A DNA stretch of 64,000 nucleotides from Armillaria gallica (lineage: Eukaryota > Basidiomycota > Agaricomycetes > Agaricales > Physalacriaceae): NCBI GenBank assembly GCA_037576215.1, contig JBANDB010000005.1, positions 3,348,001 to 3,412,000 of the forward strand, read 5' to 3'. Position 1 is the first letter of the stretch. Each line of letters starts with the position of its first letter. Of this stretch, positions 12,218-24,734 are shown in pieces. A model generated the notes under the pieces. That model was not told the DNA's origin and did no database searches. It was given only the letters and a program-made list of their open reading frames with translations. The translations under genes and the position numbers were made by a program.

Positions 12218-12649
12218 CACCTTGGGCATAGCATTCCTTGGAGAATTCATTGAAGAAGGAAATTCCGATTTGCATAGAGCATGAATCATCACAACTGAAG
12301 GATGGCTAAAGGCATGGTGTGGGAACAGGGAATGGGGTATTATAGTCGAGGCTAAATTTTCCCCAGCATTGCGATGCTTAAGAACGAGCCGAATCACCAC
12401 ATATTCCTAGGGATAAAGAACACCTTTTGATGGCAGGGCAGTTATTTCACTGTTGGAGATGCTGGCACCAACTCTCCATCATCTCTGTCCATCCACCTAG
12501 ATCGAACCTGTGAACAATGAATATGTGGTAATTGAAAATACACTTGCAGTAATGCCAGCAATATTATGGCAACATATTGATATATAGACTGATATCACAA
12601 TGCTGATATGAGCCGAGTAGAAGTAGGTAGCATTGAGAGTGGTGTTAGA

Positions 12650-12928
12650 GGTGCCAGCTGGTGGGGAATGACTGGGCAGCCAGGGTAGGCCTCAGGTTAT
12701 CATACTTCTCCCAATGTATTAGTATTAACTTGTAAACTGTTTATCAACTATGATTTCTGTTCAAATTTGATTTTTACCATAGCCCTATTTACCATCACCC
12801 ATGGGATTGATCAGGAATACTTAGTGTTGCCAACAAGTTCTTATGCCTTCCTCTTCATGCAGGGACACGTAGTGTTACAATGGCTTGATTCTGCTTAATG
12901 TCAGATGGCTCAGCCCTCCCTATCACCT
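12650..12928 (-). repeat. Dispersed repeat E, copy 1
   Basis: The complement of this stretch aligns with 21012-21247: both share GATAGGGA.GGC, GGCAACACTAA.TATTCCT, GTGATGGTAAAT and CACCAGCTGGCACC in the same order with small indels. On the minus strand just upstream a coding-like frame reads FDTYPDYSTSFSDFEVIGRA. The family is not recognised. Confidence 0.5.
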
Positions 12929-13989
12929 CAAAGTCACTAAAGGATGTGGAGTAGTCTGGATATGTGTCGAACTTGTGTTGAGGGACCTCTGATGATCCTG
13001 TTGGCTGGGTTTCAGCATTAATTGGAAAAAAGGTGGCAATGGTAAAGAATATTCAACACACTTGTGGCTTCTATGCCAGTAAATTGTCCCCTTATTTACA
13101 CATTGTGTTGTAGTAGTGATCTGGAGAATCAGGTGTCAGAGGTGAATCTAATGAGGTGATGATGTGCCTGCTGAATGGCACTCTAAGATATGAAGTCTAT
13201 GAATTAGGTTCAGAGCAAGCCTGCTCTGTGCCGTGTGGCAACCTCTTCATGACAGCATGCCCAAAAATACCCACAGCAAACATAATTAAGATAGAGGACA
13301 TTCATTTTTGATACCTTACAGTGTTCAAAGTCAATGACAAGTTTAAGCAAAAGGGAGTGTGAAGTATCCATGGTGGTGGTTGCTTGTGGAACCTTTGCTC
13401 ATGTTGAGAATGACTAGGACTGGTGAACCAATATGATGTGGGTACTATCCAATCTATCATCCTACTTGGAACTAAAACAAGACTCCAGTAGTAGTGCCAC
13501 AAGCTGTTTTAGGTAGTGGTCATAGCCATAGTCATGGTGGCAGTCATGGCAGAGGTAAGTGGTGGTGACAATGCTCTCTGCTTGTAAGCCGGCCCAGGCA
13601 AGGAATTTGGCATGAGTCATGGCACTGTCATGGTTGCATGTCCCTGCCATTATAACTCACCCCTCCAGTATCACTCCAGACAGTACAAAAAATCTAATAA
13701 TCAGGGATGTCAAAGATAGTTGGATGTGCAAAATTTCAGGTGGAAAGACGAAGAACTTAACAAAGTACTATGGGCAGACAGTTTTGTTCCTGGGTGATTG
13801 ACAATATGACTGTTCTTGGGAAATAATACAGAAACTATTGCAGACAGGGGACACTATTGCTAGGTCCTGGATTCATGTGTTCAGAGTAGTGAAACTATAG
13901 CAATTGCTACTATCTATTAGAACATATATGTTATTCCAATGGACAGTGCCCCAAGTTTGAAGTAAAGCACCTCAAATTCATGCTCTGGA
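12929..13989. other. No supportable complete gene
   Basis: The minus strand holds the coding-like fragment mentioned under repeat E (about 12930-13020). The rest has only short frames and no recognisable motif. Confidence 0.4.
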
Positions 13990-14191
13990 TTAATACATGT
14001 ATTGGAGTTTCCTGGCAACGATTTGCTGTGCAGCATCAAGTTGCCAACAGTGGTGGCAGTGGGAAAAAGAAGTCCTAGTCCGTTCTCCAATAACCTTCCT
14101 CAGACTATTTTCACCTATTGCTGCACCAGCTGTTCGAACGATAGATTTCATCTGATACACCTCCACTGGTCGAGTTGTTGCATGCCCATGA
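13990..14191 (-). pseudogene. C-terminal fragment of split RING-finger gene
   Basis: The minus strand reads TTRPVEVYQMKSIVRTAGAA followed by about 35 residues to a TAA at 13990-13992. This looks like the region following a RING domain, and it lies directly beyond repeat B2 from the RING part. I infer that the two were joined before B2 arrived. Confidence 0.5.
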
Positions 14192-15880
14192 TGATGGGCC
14201 TAAGACTTCCATGGCAACAGCAATACCAACTCGGAATGAGATTGGGTAATTAACATAGTAGCATGGCAATCAAGGTGATCATGTGTGTGAGTGGTTCAGG
14301 GCACCTCCATGCAGTAGATCAATTCCTCTATACACAAGTATACACTGTGACTTTAAGTCTGTGAAGTAGTACTGCTTGGTAGTCGAGTACTAGATGCTTT
14401 GGCTTTAAGCTGGTAGGGATCTCTTGAAATGAGAGGGAACAAAAACAGGTATGATGTGAATACCACGGATCCATATGCAAAAATGTGAGGTGCAACTAGA
14501 AAATGTAGCGCTATGGTAATATGAGCGGGGTGAACAATGGAAGATAGACTAAACAGTTGGAAATAGTCTATGAGTGAGCAAGGCAATGAGAAAACGACAT
14601 AGGGGCTGTGTGTGGTGAAATAAACATGGAACGAGGTGCTGAGGGTGGACTGGCGAGAGAAAACATGGAACTACGAAAACTGGCGATGATACTGGTCCTA
14701 TACGATGTGAGGGTGCTGAGTCGATGTTGAAACTGGTCTGGTACTGAAACGATCCTATCCTATGTCAAACTAACCTTCAAGTCCACTCGAGGGACTGATA
14801 CTATACTAAAACTGGCTGAGACTGATCCTAAGTCTGCTCTGAGACTACCCAAGTGGGCAACAATAACGATGGCAAAAGGGAAACTGTAAAAACTCCAATG
14901 GTGTGAAAGTGAAATGATGATGGCCTATAAAAGGTAATGGGGGTGAGGTATAGCACGGCGATCGCGTATTGGCACAGTATGAGTGTGCACCAATAGTGTT
15001 AAGAGCAAAGAGCGCGTAGTGAAGGACCCTTCACAGTTAAAAACTGTGGGATAACTCTGGTGAGCTCAAGAGTCAACGTGCAATTGAGAATATGCTGGGG
15101 TAAACTGTATATTGCTGTAGAATGGTGAATAGATGTGGTTTACTGGTGATAGACTAGTGCATGACGATAATTGACATAGTCTGGGGTCAACTATAGATGA
15201 ACTACCCTTAAACTACATTTTCTAGCTAGTTTTTATACTACAAGTACAAATTTATAAATAGAGTAAATATGCGAGACTTAGTAAGGCTGTAAGGCCTTGG
15301 CTTTGTAAAAATCAGAGGAAACATATGGTACTTCATCTTCTAAAGTAGCAGCAACTCGTCAATGTTGCCACGTATGGATGCAAACTGTATGGGGTCATTG
15401 AGCAATGCACAGATTGTTAGGTGCTGTTTAGCTGCAGATTACTGAGTGATAGTCATCGTACTGAGGAGTACGCGTGGGGCAACATTTTCTTGAAGCCTTG
15501 GCAAAGTAACAGCCTGAGTAAACATGGTCTGTAGTTGCCATAGCTGCAATTGCCGTAGCTGGGAGGGTACTCACATCTATCACGTCATTTTCGTTAAGTG
15601 ATCAATGAGTGCGTCAACTGAGTGCTTCTGAGTGATGTGTCAATTCCATATTGGGGTGATTGTCGATCAAAGGTGCTTTGCCATGATGAAGTATGGCAAT
15701 TATGATGTGTGGCAGGATGGGATGGATAACAAAGCATGTGAGGAGTGGTTGCCATAGGATAAAAGTGGTATCAGTGTGTGTGCAATCATTAGTTTGCTGA
15801 AAGTCTGTTGAAGGGACAGTAGCATTAATTAGCAGGGAAAATCCATGAATTCTGAGCATACAGAGCCTGGAGGCTCATCA
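14192..15880 (+). repeat. 1.7-kb LTR-like repeat, copy B2
   Basis: It starts TGATGGGCCTAAGACTTCC and ends AGGCTCATCA. It is closer to B3 than to B1/B4 and lacks the expanded 20-bp minisatellite. Its flanks (CATGA and ACAAC) do not form a target-site duplication, unlike B1 and B3, so a flank deletion or recombination may have followed insertion. No coding frame is present. Confidence 0.7.
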
Positions 15881-16661
15881 ACAACATGTGGGACAAGAAT
15901 AGATGGGTCCACCCACAGCTGCCATGATTTTCTTAGTTAATGCAGTGAAACGTTGATGTTCCATGTACATCTGCAATAAGGCCTGTCAGACAATGTCCAG
16001 TACTCAGATAGGCATGTTGCGATGAAAGTCTGGGTGTTCTTGTCAGTAATTTGCTAACGTGACTCCAAACCATTCTCGAATGCACCCTTTGCAGAAGATA
16101 TGGCCACAATCGGGCAGACTGGGAGATTGCATAACTACACACATTCCAATGACTAAAACTAATGATATGCACATGAACAGGTACCACATTTTCGATTCGC
16201 AAATAATGCACATGAGGTCGTCATTGAGTTTGGAGTTCTCCTGTATGGTGTAGTTGAAAGATGGAAGAACCGCAAGATGAAATAATCTCCTTACAATTTT
16301 ATGACAGTTGGCATGCTGCCAGACTTCTTCTAGCTCTTTCTGGACTTCTTCTAAATCATCTGCATAGCGTGCGACTACCTTTTTGATGTCATCCTGTGCT
16401 TTCTTGGCTTTGTGATTCTCCTAGATGCAAGTCAGAGTCAGCAATGTGTGCCTCTGACCTAGAGGACACTCTAACCCACTTCAGTCTTTTGATCATAAAT
16501 TCCAAATCTGATATCTTATTTTTTGCTGTTGTGAGAGGACCTTCTTCATCAGAAGATATCACAAGCATGTTGCTGTGGGTCTTCCTTTTGTTTGACTGTT
16601 TGTTAGACTGAGAGGGGGTAGGAGCATCATTGATGATCGAGATGTTGAGCAACAAGTTCAT
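15881..16661 (-). pseudogene. RING-finger protein gene, broken by B2
   Basis: The first frame starts at 16661 and is polar and low complexity (PTPSQSNKQSNKRKTHSN, then SSDEEGPL). After a shift or intron a coiled-coil-like stretch follows (about 16270-16400, YADDLEEVQKELEEVWQ). The RING core is DDLMCIIC, then a predicted intron from the donor GTACCT to the acceptor CTCCCAG, then LPDCGHIFCKGCIREWF, and near 15890 the last pair, SCPTC. C-x2-C, C-x-H-x2-C-x2-C and the final C-x2-C are all visible, so an E3-ligase-like role is likely. A TGA lies between the coiled coil and the RING core. Repeat B2 begins immediately after the last cysteine pair. Confidence 0.6.
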
Positions 16662-17836
16662 GTGTGGGCAAGTGAAAGCGGAAAGACAAGTGAAGAAATT
16701 GAAATTAACAGGGAAGCTGGGATCTATTGCCTAGACATCAAGCTTCCCCAAGTTCGGCTGGCAGGCAGCCAACGGATCTATGACCTTACCATCAACCACA
16801 TGCAAATGAAGCAGTTTTTCTCTGGAGGCTGCTCTGTATGTCACGTGATTCCTATGTAAGAGACTTTCTTTAGCCTGGCAAGCTGTCTTTATTACATACT
16901 TGTGAAACTCATAACTATATAAAGCCTGGTACCCGAGGCAGGGATATTGCTCAAAGTCAAACCCCGACAGGTAACCAGTGATACTGTAGTATTCAAAACA
17001 ATTTGACAGGCAATTGTAATCATGACCAGCCTGATGAAAAAATGGATTTGGCAGGGAACTCAGCCACAGAGAAATTTTTCGTCATTTCTGCCCAATTTGG
17101 GGTCAATTATGGCCAAAAATTGATGGTCACAGAATGTCAAGGGCCTCTGTGAGGCATACATGCTACTTAAACATGGAACACCTGATTAGATAAATTGAAA
17201 GAGAAACAAAGCTCAAAAATCATCAGAGAGAACATTTCAGGCATGCTCCTCACTTTGGGACTCACAGAATGAGTTAAACAACACGAGAAACATGAAAGGT
17301 AATCTCTGTGGCTGGATCGAGGTTCTGTGCATGTCGGACTTCCAATCTCTGAAAGCACAAGGGATACCTCCCCAGGCTAGACTTTCTTCAAGAAACTAAC
17401 ATTGTCATGCAGGAGAAATGATGTCCACATGCATGTTTCAGCCTTGACTGCAGATTAGACAGATGCAGCCCATGAAAGCAGAATGCCTCTGGAGTCTGCA
17501 GCATGGTTGAACACCGCACCAGGTCAGACATCACCAGGATGCATATAATTTCAGTCACTGCATTGAAGGGTGTAACTAGTAAGGCCATACTTGGCATAAG
17601 AAGGTAGTGTGCAGGTTCCAAAGTGCGAATTATTGTGATGTGCTCTCATTAAAGAGTGGACAGTAAAGTTTACATCTGTCCTGTCCAGGGTAGTTGCTTT
17701 GCATGGGTGCAATCAGTGATTTGAAAGTTTTGGATGCATTGACAGGTTGAATATACATTTGTATCATTGCCTGGCCCAAGAACGCAAGTAATGGCAAGGA
17801 AGGCAGCAGTTCCGTCATCACTTCCATAGCCCAACA
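16662..17836. other. No supportable gene
   Basis: Only short frames are present on both strands and none is recognised. The start of the RING gene at 16661 is the nearest gene boundary. Confidence 0.45.
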
Positions 17837-17838
17837 TA

Positions 17839-18101
17839 CTGTCCTTTCCTGTATGAAAGTAACATAAGGCATAAGGGGGGGTCCATTGCGTTGCCTATTT
17901 TGAACCTTTGTAAGGCATAAGGGGCTGTTGCTTATGAAGGAATCAAATAAGGCCCAAAAGTAGCAAATTTTTGCTCTCTGCAGAGCAAATTGTTATGGGA
18001 TTTAGGCAATGTAAGGCCTAAAGCACCTCCCATTGCATATGCTGCAAATATTTGTAAGTGTAAGGGGTCCTCTGCTGTTGCTTCCATACAGGAAAGGACA
18101 G
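17839..18101. mobile_element. MITE with TA target duplication (263 bp)
   Basis: The ends are an inverted repeat of about 26 bp: CTGTCCTTTCCTGTATG on the left, and the same 17 bases on the complement of the right end, with 24 of 26 identical overall. TA flanks both sides (17837-17838 and 18102-18103). There is no coding capacity. The TA duplication suggests mobilisation by a Tc1/mariner-type transposase, not necessarily the one at 26348. Confidence 0.75.
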
Positions 18102-18136
18102 TACCCAACCTGTGCCTTGAAACAATGTGAATGATA

Positions 18137-18684
18137 CTGTATAATTTTGATCAGTTCATCAAGCCATGTGACCTGTGACCGTGTTGACAAAATTTTGGTT
18201 TCATCATCACCTAGATTTTGCTGTGACCACTGGAAATTTTTGTCAAACTACTGAAATCCATTTTCTGAGTGCTGAATGTCTTCATTAAATATGTAGCACA
18301 CTAAATGTATGATTCCTGTGCAAACACTGGATCGTGGAAAGTGTAGAAAGACATGTACAAAGAACTGGCTGTACATGTCACAGTTCTGGCAGTACGATGA
18401 GACATCAGATACTGATTGATGGTGATTAAGTACCAGGTACCTACTTGGGATAGCTGGCATCTTGGAAGCTCATAACATATTTAATACAGTGCAGTACTTC
18501 ATGTGTATTAAAGAGACATTAAAAAAAAGGGGGTATATGTAGAGATTTTCCACATTTTTCAAGCATTTTTTGAGTACAAAAATAGTTTCGTCAACAGTGC
18601 TTGTGACCTGTGACCAGTACCAAAATATGTCTCCATCAAGGGGGTCTGTAACCTGTGACTGACGAACTGATCAAAATTATACAG
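18137..18684. mobile_element. MITE with TA target duplication (548 bp)
   Basis: The terminal inverted repeats begin CTGTATAATTTTGATCAGTT and match at 24 of the first 25 bases, with partial similarity further in. TA flanks it (18135-18136 and 18685-18686). It is non-coding and lies 35 bp from the previous MITE, with which it shares only the first CTGT. Confidence 0.75.
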
Positions 18685-18686
18685 TA

Positions 18687-21600
18687 GTTCCAGAAGCAGA
18701 AACATGTGGCACCCATGCTATTTGCTCTTATGTAACTCTCAATGTGTGCCAGAAGCCTGCCAGCAGCCTTGATATGTTCATATGAAAAACAAGATTAAGA
18801 TGGGTAGTAGTGGCTAACGAAAGGCTGGAATATACTGTTCAATTGCTTCTTTGGTGTAAGAGCACACATGACATATATTTTCTTGTAAATTTTTGTTGCG
18901 CCTCCCCCTTGTGCTGTTGCTTTCAGATTAACAAACATTCTCACAGTCCATCCAGCTGGATGACTTTCCGCCCTTGACATCTTCACCATGTAAGTCCAAA
19001 AAAGGGAATTTTCAGTCAAGCTGACTGGAAACATGGGTCAGCTCATCTTGAATCTTCATCATTTACCATGACCAGCTGGCAGTCTCTGTCAGCCCTTGCT
19101 CCTCTCCTGCTCACGTGCACACACTTCCCCACATGCAATACTCTGTAATCCCCACCTACACTAATGACCACTACCAGACTGTGCCCACAATCTGGGGCCA
19201 CGACCACTATTCCCACAACAACAACAACAGCGACCCCAACTCATCAACCCCACTACCCCAAACTTGCTGGCTCACATAGGCTATCCCCCATACATGTGCA
19301 AAGCAGAGAGGAACCGAGACAACATCAGGGGGAGCAGCTGATGTCCTCAATATGCCATGTCACACCTTCATTATTTCTGTAGCCCCAAGTGGCAGCAGAG
19401 CATGAGTCTGGTAGTATTTAGTTTGTACTTAATATAACTTAGCAAATGTATACTCAATAAACACTTTTTCACAAAATTGAGTCCCAAAAATGCAATAGTG
19501 CTGTCAAATTTATGGTCACACTGTGTACTTAGCCATTGCGGCCACTCAACTTCTTGCAAACCAGCTCATCTAAAAATTTCCTTTTCTGGCTGTCACATCA
19601 CAGTAACGTAGGGCTGACTTCCTGCACATGCGATTCTGTGTCTTTTGCTGTTGTTCTAAATATCTCTGGGTTATATTATCTCGTTCTCTAGCATTGTTAG
19701 TATACCAACATCCATGGAAAATGCTTTTGCACCAATATGTCTTTAGTCAATGCAAGTAAAGCATAAATCTATTCAGGAGCCCCTAAGTTATGTCTGATCT
19801 TGGTCCATGCACATAACATACATGGGATTTCATAGTAAGTGTAAGCTTTAGCATGTAGCTTCATATTTAAATACAACACAATGCAAATTCAGTGAGCCAC
19901 TCATTAGCCTCTTGATGTGGCTTTCCCCAGGTCTCCCAAGTCTGGGTGGTGTTGGCACTGATAGGACAGCCCTCATTAAGCAAACTCAGGAGCACCCAGT
20001 AAGTGGGGCTCTCAAATCATTATTACCAGCAACAAACCAACCCCCCATTTTTCTATAGCTCTACAAAGTAAATTTAACAACTTATGAGATTGTTACCCTG
20101 AGTAGGAATCATTGTGAGTGCAGTGAGTAGAATTGGCCACCATGTGAGAGACCAGTCTGGTGTGGAGTGCCAAACAAGTGCAAATGTTATGGCTCCCGAT
20201 AACTTTTTTTGTGCTTTATTGGGTCATATCTCATTCATTTCTTATCATATCACTTTGAGACTTGGCAATGTTGTTTTTGTGTGTATAAAGAATGTAAATG
20301 TGGCTTTTCAACAGGTGAAAATGAGTACATCATTGTCTTTCTGTTTCCTTGCTGGCGCTGGTATTGTCTGCTCTTGGTTTATTCATCGGGATTTACTGGA
20401 GGCACCACCTGTCCAGTCACTTTGTGTGAACTATGTGCTTGCCTGCACTTGCAAAATGTGGGTACTCCCACAGTCCATATTAATTACATTCTCATGATCC
20501 AGCTCACCTTGCTTCCTCAGGGATCAATCATTTACATTTGTGTTCTGATGTAGGATGAGTGGAAGACTGTTTTCCCTCTACATAATACTGTTTTATCCCT
20601 ACTAAGGGTCAGCATTGAATTTATCAACAATGTGAAAGGCATGTTGCAAAAGCATATAAGGCAATAGTGTACAGCATTGTAGGAGGCCCACATGGCACCT
20701 ATTACAATAGGCCAGGGCTGCTGATACCGATTATTCATTTCATTTCCCATACACTCGAATATCTCCTGAATAGGAAGCCAGCTTTAAGATCAGAATGGGA
20801 GGGTCCAGGACTTATGCTTCCCTGTACCTTTGTGTCCCACTAATCAGGGTCAGTAGTCTGCCATCCTGACTGTGAAAAAATGTCTGTTTACCATCTGAGA
20901 TGAGTATAACATGTATATATTGGCAGTCACTGTTGTTTCTTCTGTCATGTCCTTTGCAAGCAATATCTACAGCTGAAATAAGACCTTCAACACAAGATCA
21001 ACAGAGATCGAGTGATAGGGAAGGCCAAGTCATCTAAAGTGGAATTAAGCTGTCATAACCCTACAAGTCATATCCCAGTCTGACAAAGCAGGCATAAGAT
21101 TCTCAGCCTTGGCAACACTAATTATTCCTTAGTGGTCCCACATGTGATGGTAAATTGGGCTGCACTAACACCATCAAAAATCATGATTAATAAACAGTCT
21201 GCAAGCTTACACCAGAACTTCCTGACTATTCCTCACCAGCTGGCACCCCTGCTACCGTTGTCATAAGGGAAACTTAAATGACCACTTTCTGCACATTGTC
21301 TGGCAATGCCTGTCCCTATATGATGCATATGACATCATGATTCCAGATTTTGGGGTAGTAAAAGAATTTCCAGTCACATTTTGGAGAAACCAAGCCCTTC
21401 TCATTGATTCATATAGGTGGAAAGATGCTATGACTCAGATATTTGTAAGACTTAGATAGGAGGCCTCAAGCAGAACTATGGAGATCATGCAAAAAAGTAA
21501 ATGAGAGTTTACTCCCCCATGTGGGACCATTTTGCCAAGAATGCACCATTATGGCTTTCGTGATACTATTCTGCAAGCATTATCAAAGTCAAGCCTTAGA

Positions 21601-24329
21601 AAATTCTGACACTTAGATAGACCTCAAGCATGACTCATCCAATCATGTTTTTAAGTACCTTTTTCTATAAGAAAAACACAACTGGTCATGAGTCACCAGG
21701 GTCACCAAATCATTCCAAGTCCCAAGTCACAGAATGACCCTCTAAAACATTTTTGTTTTCCCAGCCACTTTCGCCCCAATGTGACAGCACAACTACATGA
21801 GCACAATGCCAGCTGCTATGGGATCATGATTCATGATAGGATTATCATTAGCTGTCTTCAGTCAACGATTGTGATACCTTGCTTAAGCAGTTTAAAAAAA
21901 GGGTAATTTCAACATGGTTTATACAAATTACTCATCCAGTATCAACATAATGTTATAAAAGGTAGCTCAGTGACACTGGTGACTTGGCAGTACAGTATGA
22001 ACATGGTGTTTTCAAAGCTACAGTTTAGCTAGACAGGGTTACCAATAAGCGGTGACCACAATTTGACCTATAGCAAACAAAAACAGTAACTGCAGAAGCA
22101 ATCAACAATTATAATGTTAATGTTGGCATAAGACAGAGGTCAATGCTTCAAGTGTTGGTCTTGAAGTGAGATGAGAGAATCGGAAGGAAGATGACTGATT
22201 AGTCACTTGATCACTCCATTGTACACAAACCCTGTTTGGAGACTTCCCTCATGCCTCTTACATTCTCAGAACATCAATCAGTGTCAACCACATTGTGTAA
22301 CACCCTCTTCTTGACAAGCAAGGTAACATGATTTTTACCTGACTCTTGTGACAAATTGAACCTACCCCTCATGTCGTCAGTCGATACCTGTCATCAGCTA
22401 AGTTTGGTGCAGAGAAGGATGAAGAACACTGCTCTTTACCCTATCATTTGGCTAGGCACTGTCTGCCAAGCAAAGTGATCTCTTTGGCCCACTCTGAGCT
22501 GATGTGTTTTCACTTGCTCCTTCCTCTGAGTTGCTTCCTTGGCTCTCCTTGCTCTCTTCCTTTGACCCACCTGCCTACCCTGTCTCTGTGTTTGGTTGTG
22601 CCTGGTTTGATGCAGCAGCTATGTTTCTCAGCTGTCCAGGTTCCACATATCCTGAACACCCGAGATTTTCATTACACAAGTCTAAGCATCCAACTTCCCT
22701 TTCCCCCTGTACAACTTTCATTGCTGGTCCTTCCTCCATTCGAGCTCACACCTAAAAGCTTTGTTCTCTCATGCCCAACCTACGAAATCACTGATTTCTT
22801 GTCTCTTGCACACATACTAAATTTCTATTGTTTCTTTTCTTGTATATATCTCTTGAGTTCCTTCTGCAGCTTACTTAGCTTGATCTCCCTCAATTGAGAA
22901 CTTCGGGGGAAAGCTTGCCATTAATGCCCAGAATAGAGTATTCCCTAGTCTCTCATAGATGGATGACGATATGAACCTAATAACAGATAGGGTGGACATT
23001 ACAAGGATTTCGACGCAGGCAAGCATTATCTCATCTTACATCATATGTTTCCTTCCTTCTAGGGATATACAAAGCTTCTAGTCAAATGGATCAATGGATC
23101 GATTAGTCAGCATCTCATCCAGCTCAATGACTGCGCACCACCACACTTCTAATAAACATTAAAATAACAATGAAAGCAAGTTGCCGACCATTCTGCTTAT
23201 ACCTTAATGTCTTCTTGGAATTGCCAAAGATATGAAGCTCTTCACAGATAATCTCATCTGTCAAGTGTCCACTCATAATTCTACAGCTCTTTCAGTTGGG
23301 TAGGATAAGCTCACTGGTAAGTTAGTTCTATGTAACCCAACATCAAGATTCCCAAAGAAGATGCTGATTTCGCATGTTTAGTATTTACCATGTGGGAAGG
23401 AAAGAAGATGCTTTGGCTAACTTCCGAATGGCTGGATTCCATATGACGTTTCAGTGTTCCAGTTACTGCATATCCTTGCTCCAGATCAGCTTTACTCAAA
23501 TATTCATTGTTCAGGGTGACAAACCATGTATATCACCTGGACTGGATCCAACCCCTGACCAACCTAAACTTTTGACCCAACCCTGCCTGAGGGGGGAACC
23601 TTTTCCTATATCTGCATTAGAGCATGATATTCTCTAGTGAACATTCTAAAACTCCTTGCAATTTCAAAAACAATGTGATTCTGGAAAATCAAAAAAGGGC
23701 CAGGCAACCTGATTACCTCAGACCAATCTGAATCCAAGCGTTAACTTAAGGTAACTTTTCATATTATTTTGAAATTAGTATTAAACAAATGGCAGGGATA
23801 AGTGTTCAAAAACAGTATAAAAGGGTGTGCTCTCAATTGGGACATTTCCACTTTCTCATGGACACTCTACTCACTTGCGATTCTCTGATCCTGATATTCC
23901 TCAGTATCAGCACCTTCCTGCTGCTCCTCCATAAGAACAAACACACATTCCTCATCCATGAGTGGGCAACTTGATGAGTTCTAGGATTGTATTGGCCCAG
24001 GAAGACATACACATCCACCGTGCTCCTTGTCAGTACAGGAGAATTGAATTTAAGTGAGTCCTTTGTGTGTGCTCCTGGGATCCCTCTCTTAGTTTCCACA
24101 GAGGAGTGACCACTTCATTCAAAACCAAAAAAGGACCAGATCACCATCTTTATCCAAGGCCTTCCACCTCGTAATTTAACCCTGGGTAAGCCATCTAAAC
24201 ATTGGTGCTGGATCTTCATCTAATAATGGTGATTCATGCAGTAGTCAATGGAACTCTATCGGTCCAAGATATCCTCTTTGCAGCATGTAAATGACTCTGT
24301 GTATCTACTGCTTCCTTCAGCATCCTGTC
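18687..24329. other. Long decayed stretch without a supportable gene
   Basis: Frames up to 149 codons occur (for example 22448-22897, from a pyrimidine-rich strand), but none shows a known domain. A Thr-rich frame lies at 19164-19382, overlapping frames lie at 20114-20553, and repeat E copy 2 is inside. A TATAAAAG sequence lies near 23815 ahead of short frames. Confidence 0.4.
21012..21247 (+). repeat. Dispersed repeat E, copy 2
   Basis: This is collinear with the complement of 12650-12928. It is diverged and has no open frame. It could be a decayed gene duplicate or a transposon remnant. Confidence 0.5.
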
Positions 24330-24734
24330 GGCCCCATTTAACTTGTACATGGCTGGACGATGGCTTTCTTTAATGGAAGATGAAACCTTGGATGGATTGA
24401 ATATACATGACCTCTCCTGCTTATACATTCAGTATGCGCTGCCAGGAGGAATGGGTACATTTTCAACTACATGTTCAAGTCTGCTCCAAAGGCTGATGAG
24501 ATTGAAGATATGGGAGACCTGGTGATTTCTCCAGATCTGAGCCCAGACCACTGCCAGTACCAACACTGTGAAAATTGTTCCCTAAGCAGAGAAGCTTACA
24601 AGTTCAAGCCTAGAGAAGAAAAGTTCCAGATAGAGGCATGTCTGGCAGTGAGTGGTCCTGCTATGTTGAGGAAAGTCGGTACTGAGAGACTGACTCTAAC
24701 AACATATCAGGACTGTGCTGCACTCACAGCTTAG
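24330..24734 (+). pseudogene. Possible ubiquitin-like domain gene fragment
   Basis: A frame reads MAGRWLSLMEDETLDGLNIH, then DLSCLYIQYALPGG. This has the length, the hydrophobic pattern and the terminal Gly-Gly of the second half of a ubiquitin-like fold. After a frame change near 24460, a further coding-like frame (24471-24734) contains CQYQHCENC. This reading rests on pattern alone; the first half of the fold and any start were not found. Confidence 0.3.

Noticed and set aside
22448..22897. 149-codon frame rich in Leu and Ser
   Set aside because: It comes from a pyrimidine-rich strand with an overlapping frame also open, and has no motif or homologous copy to support it.
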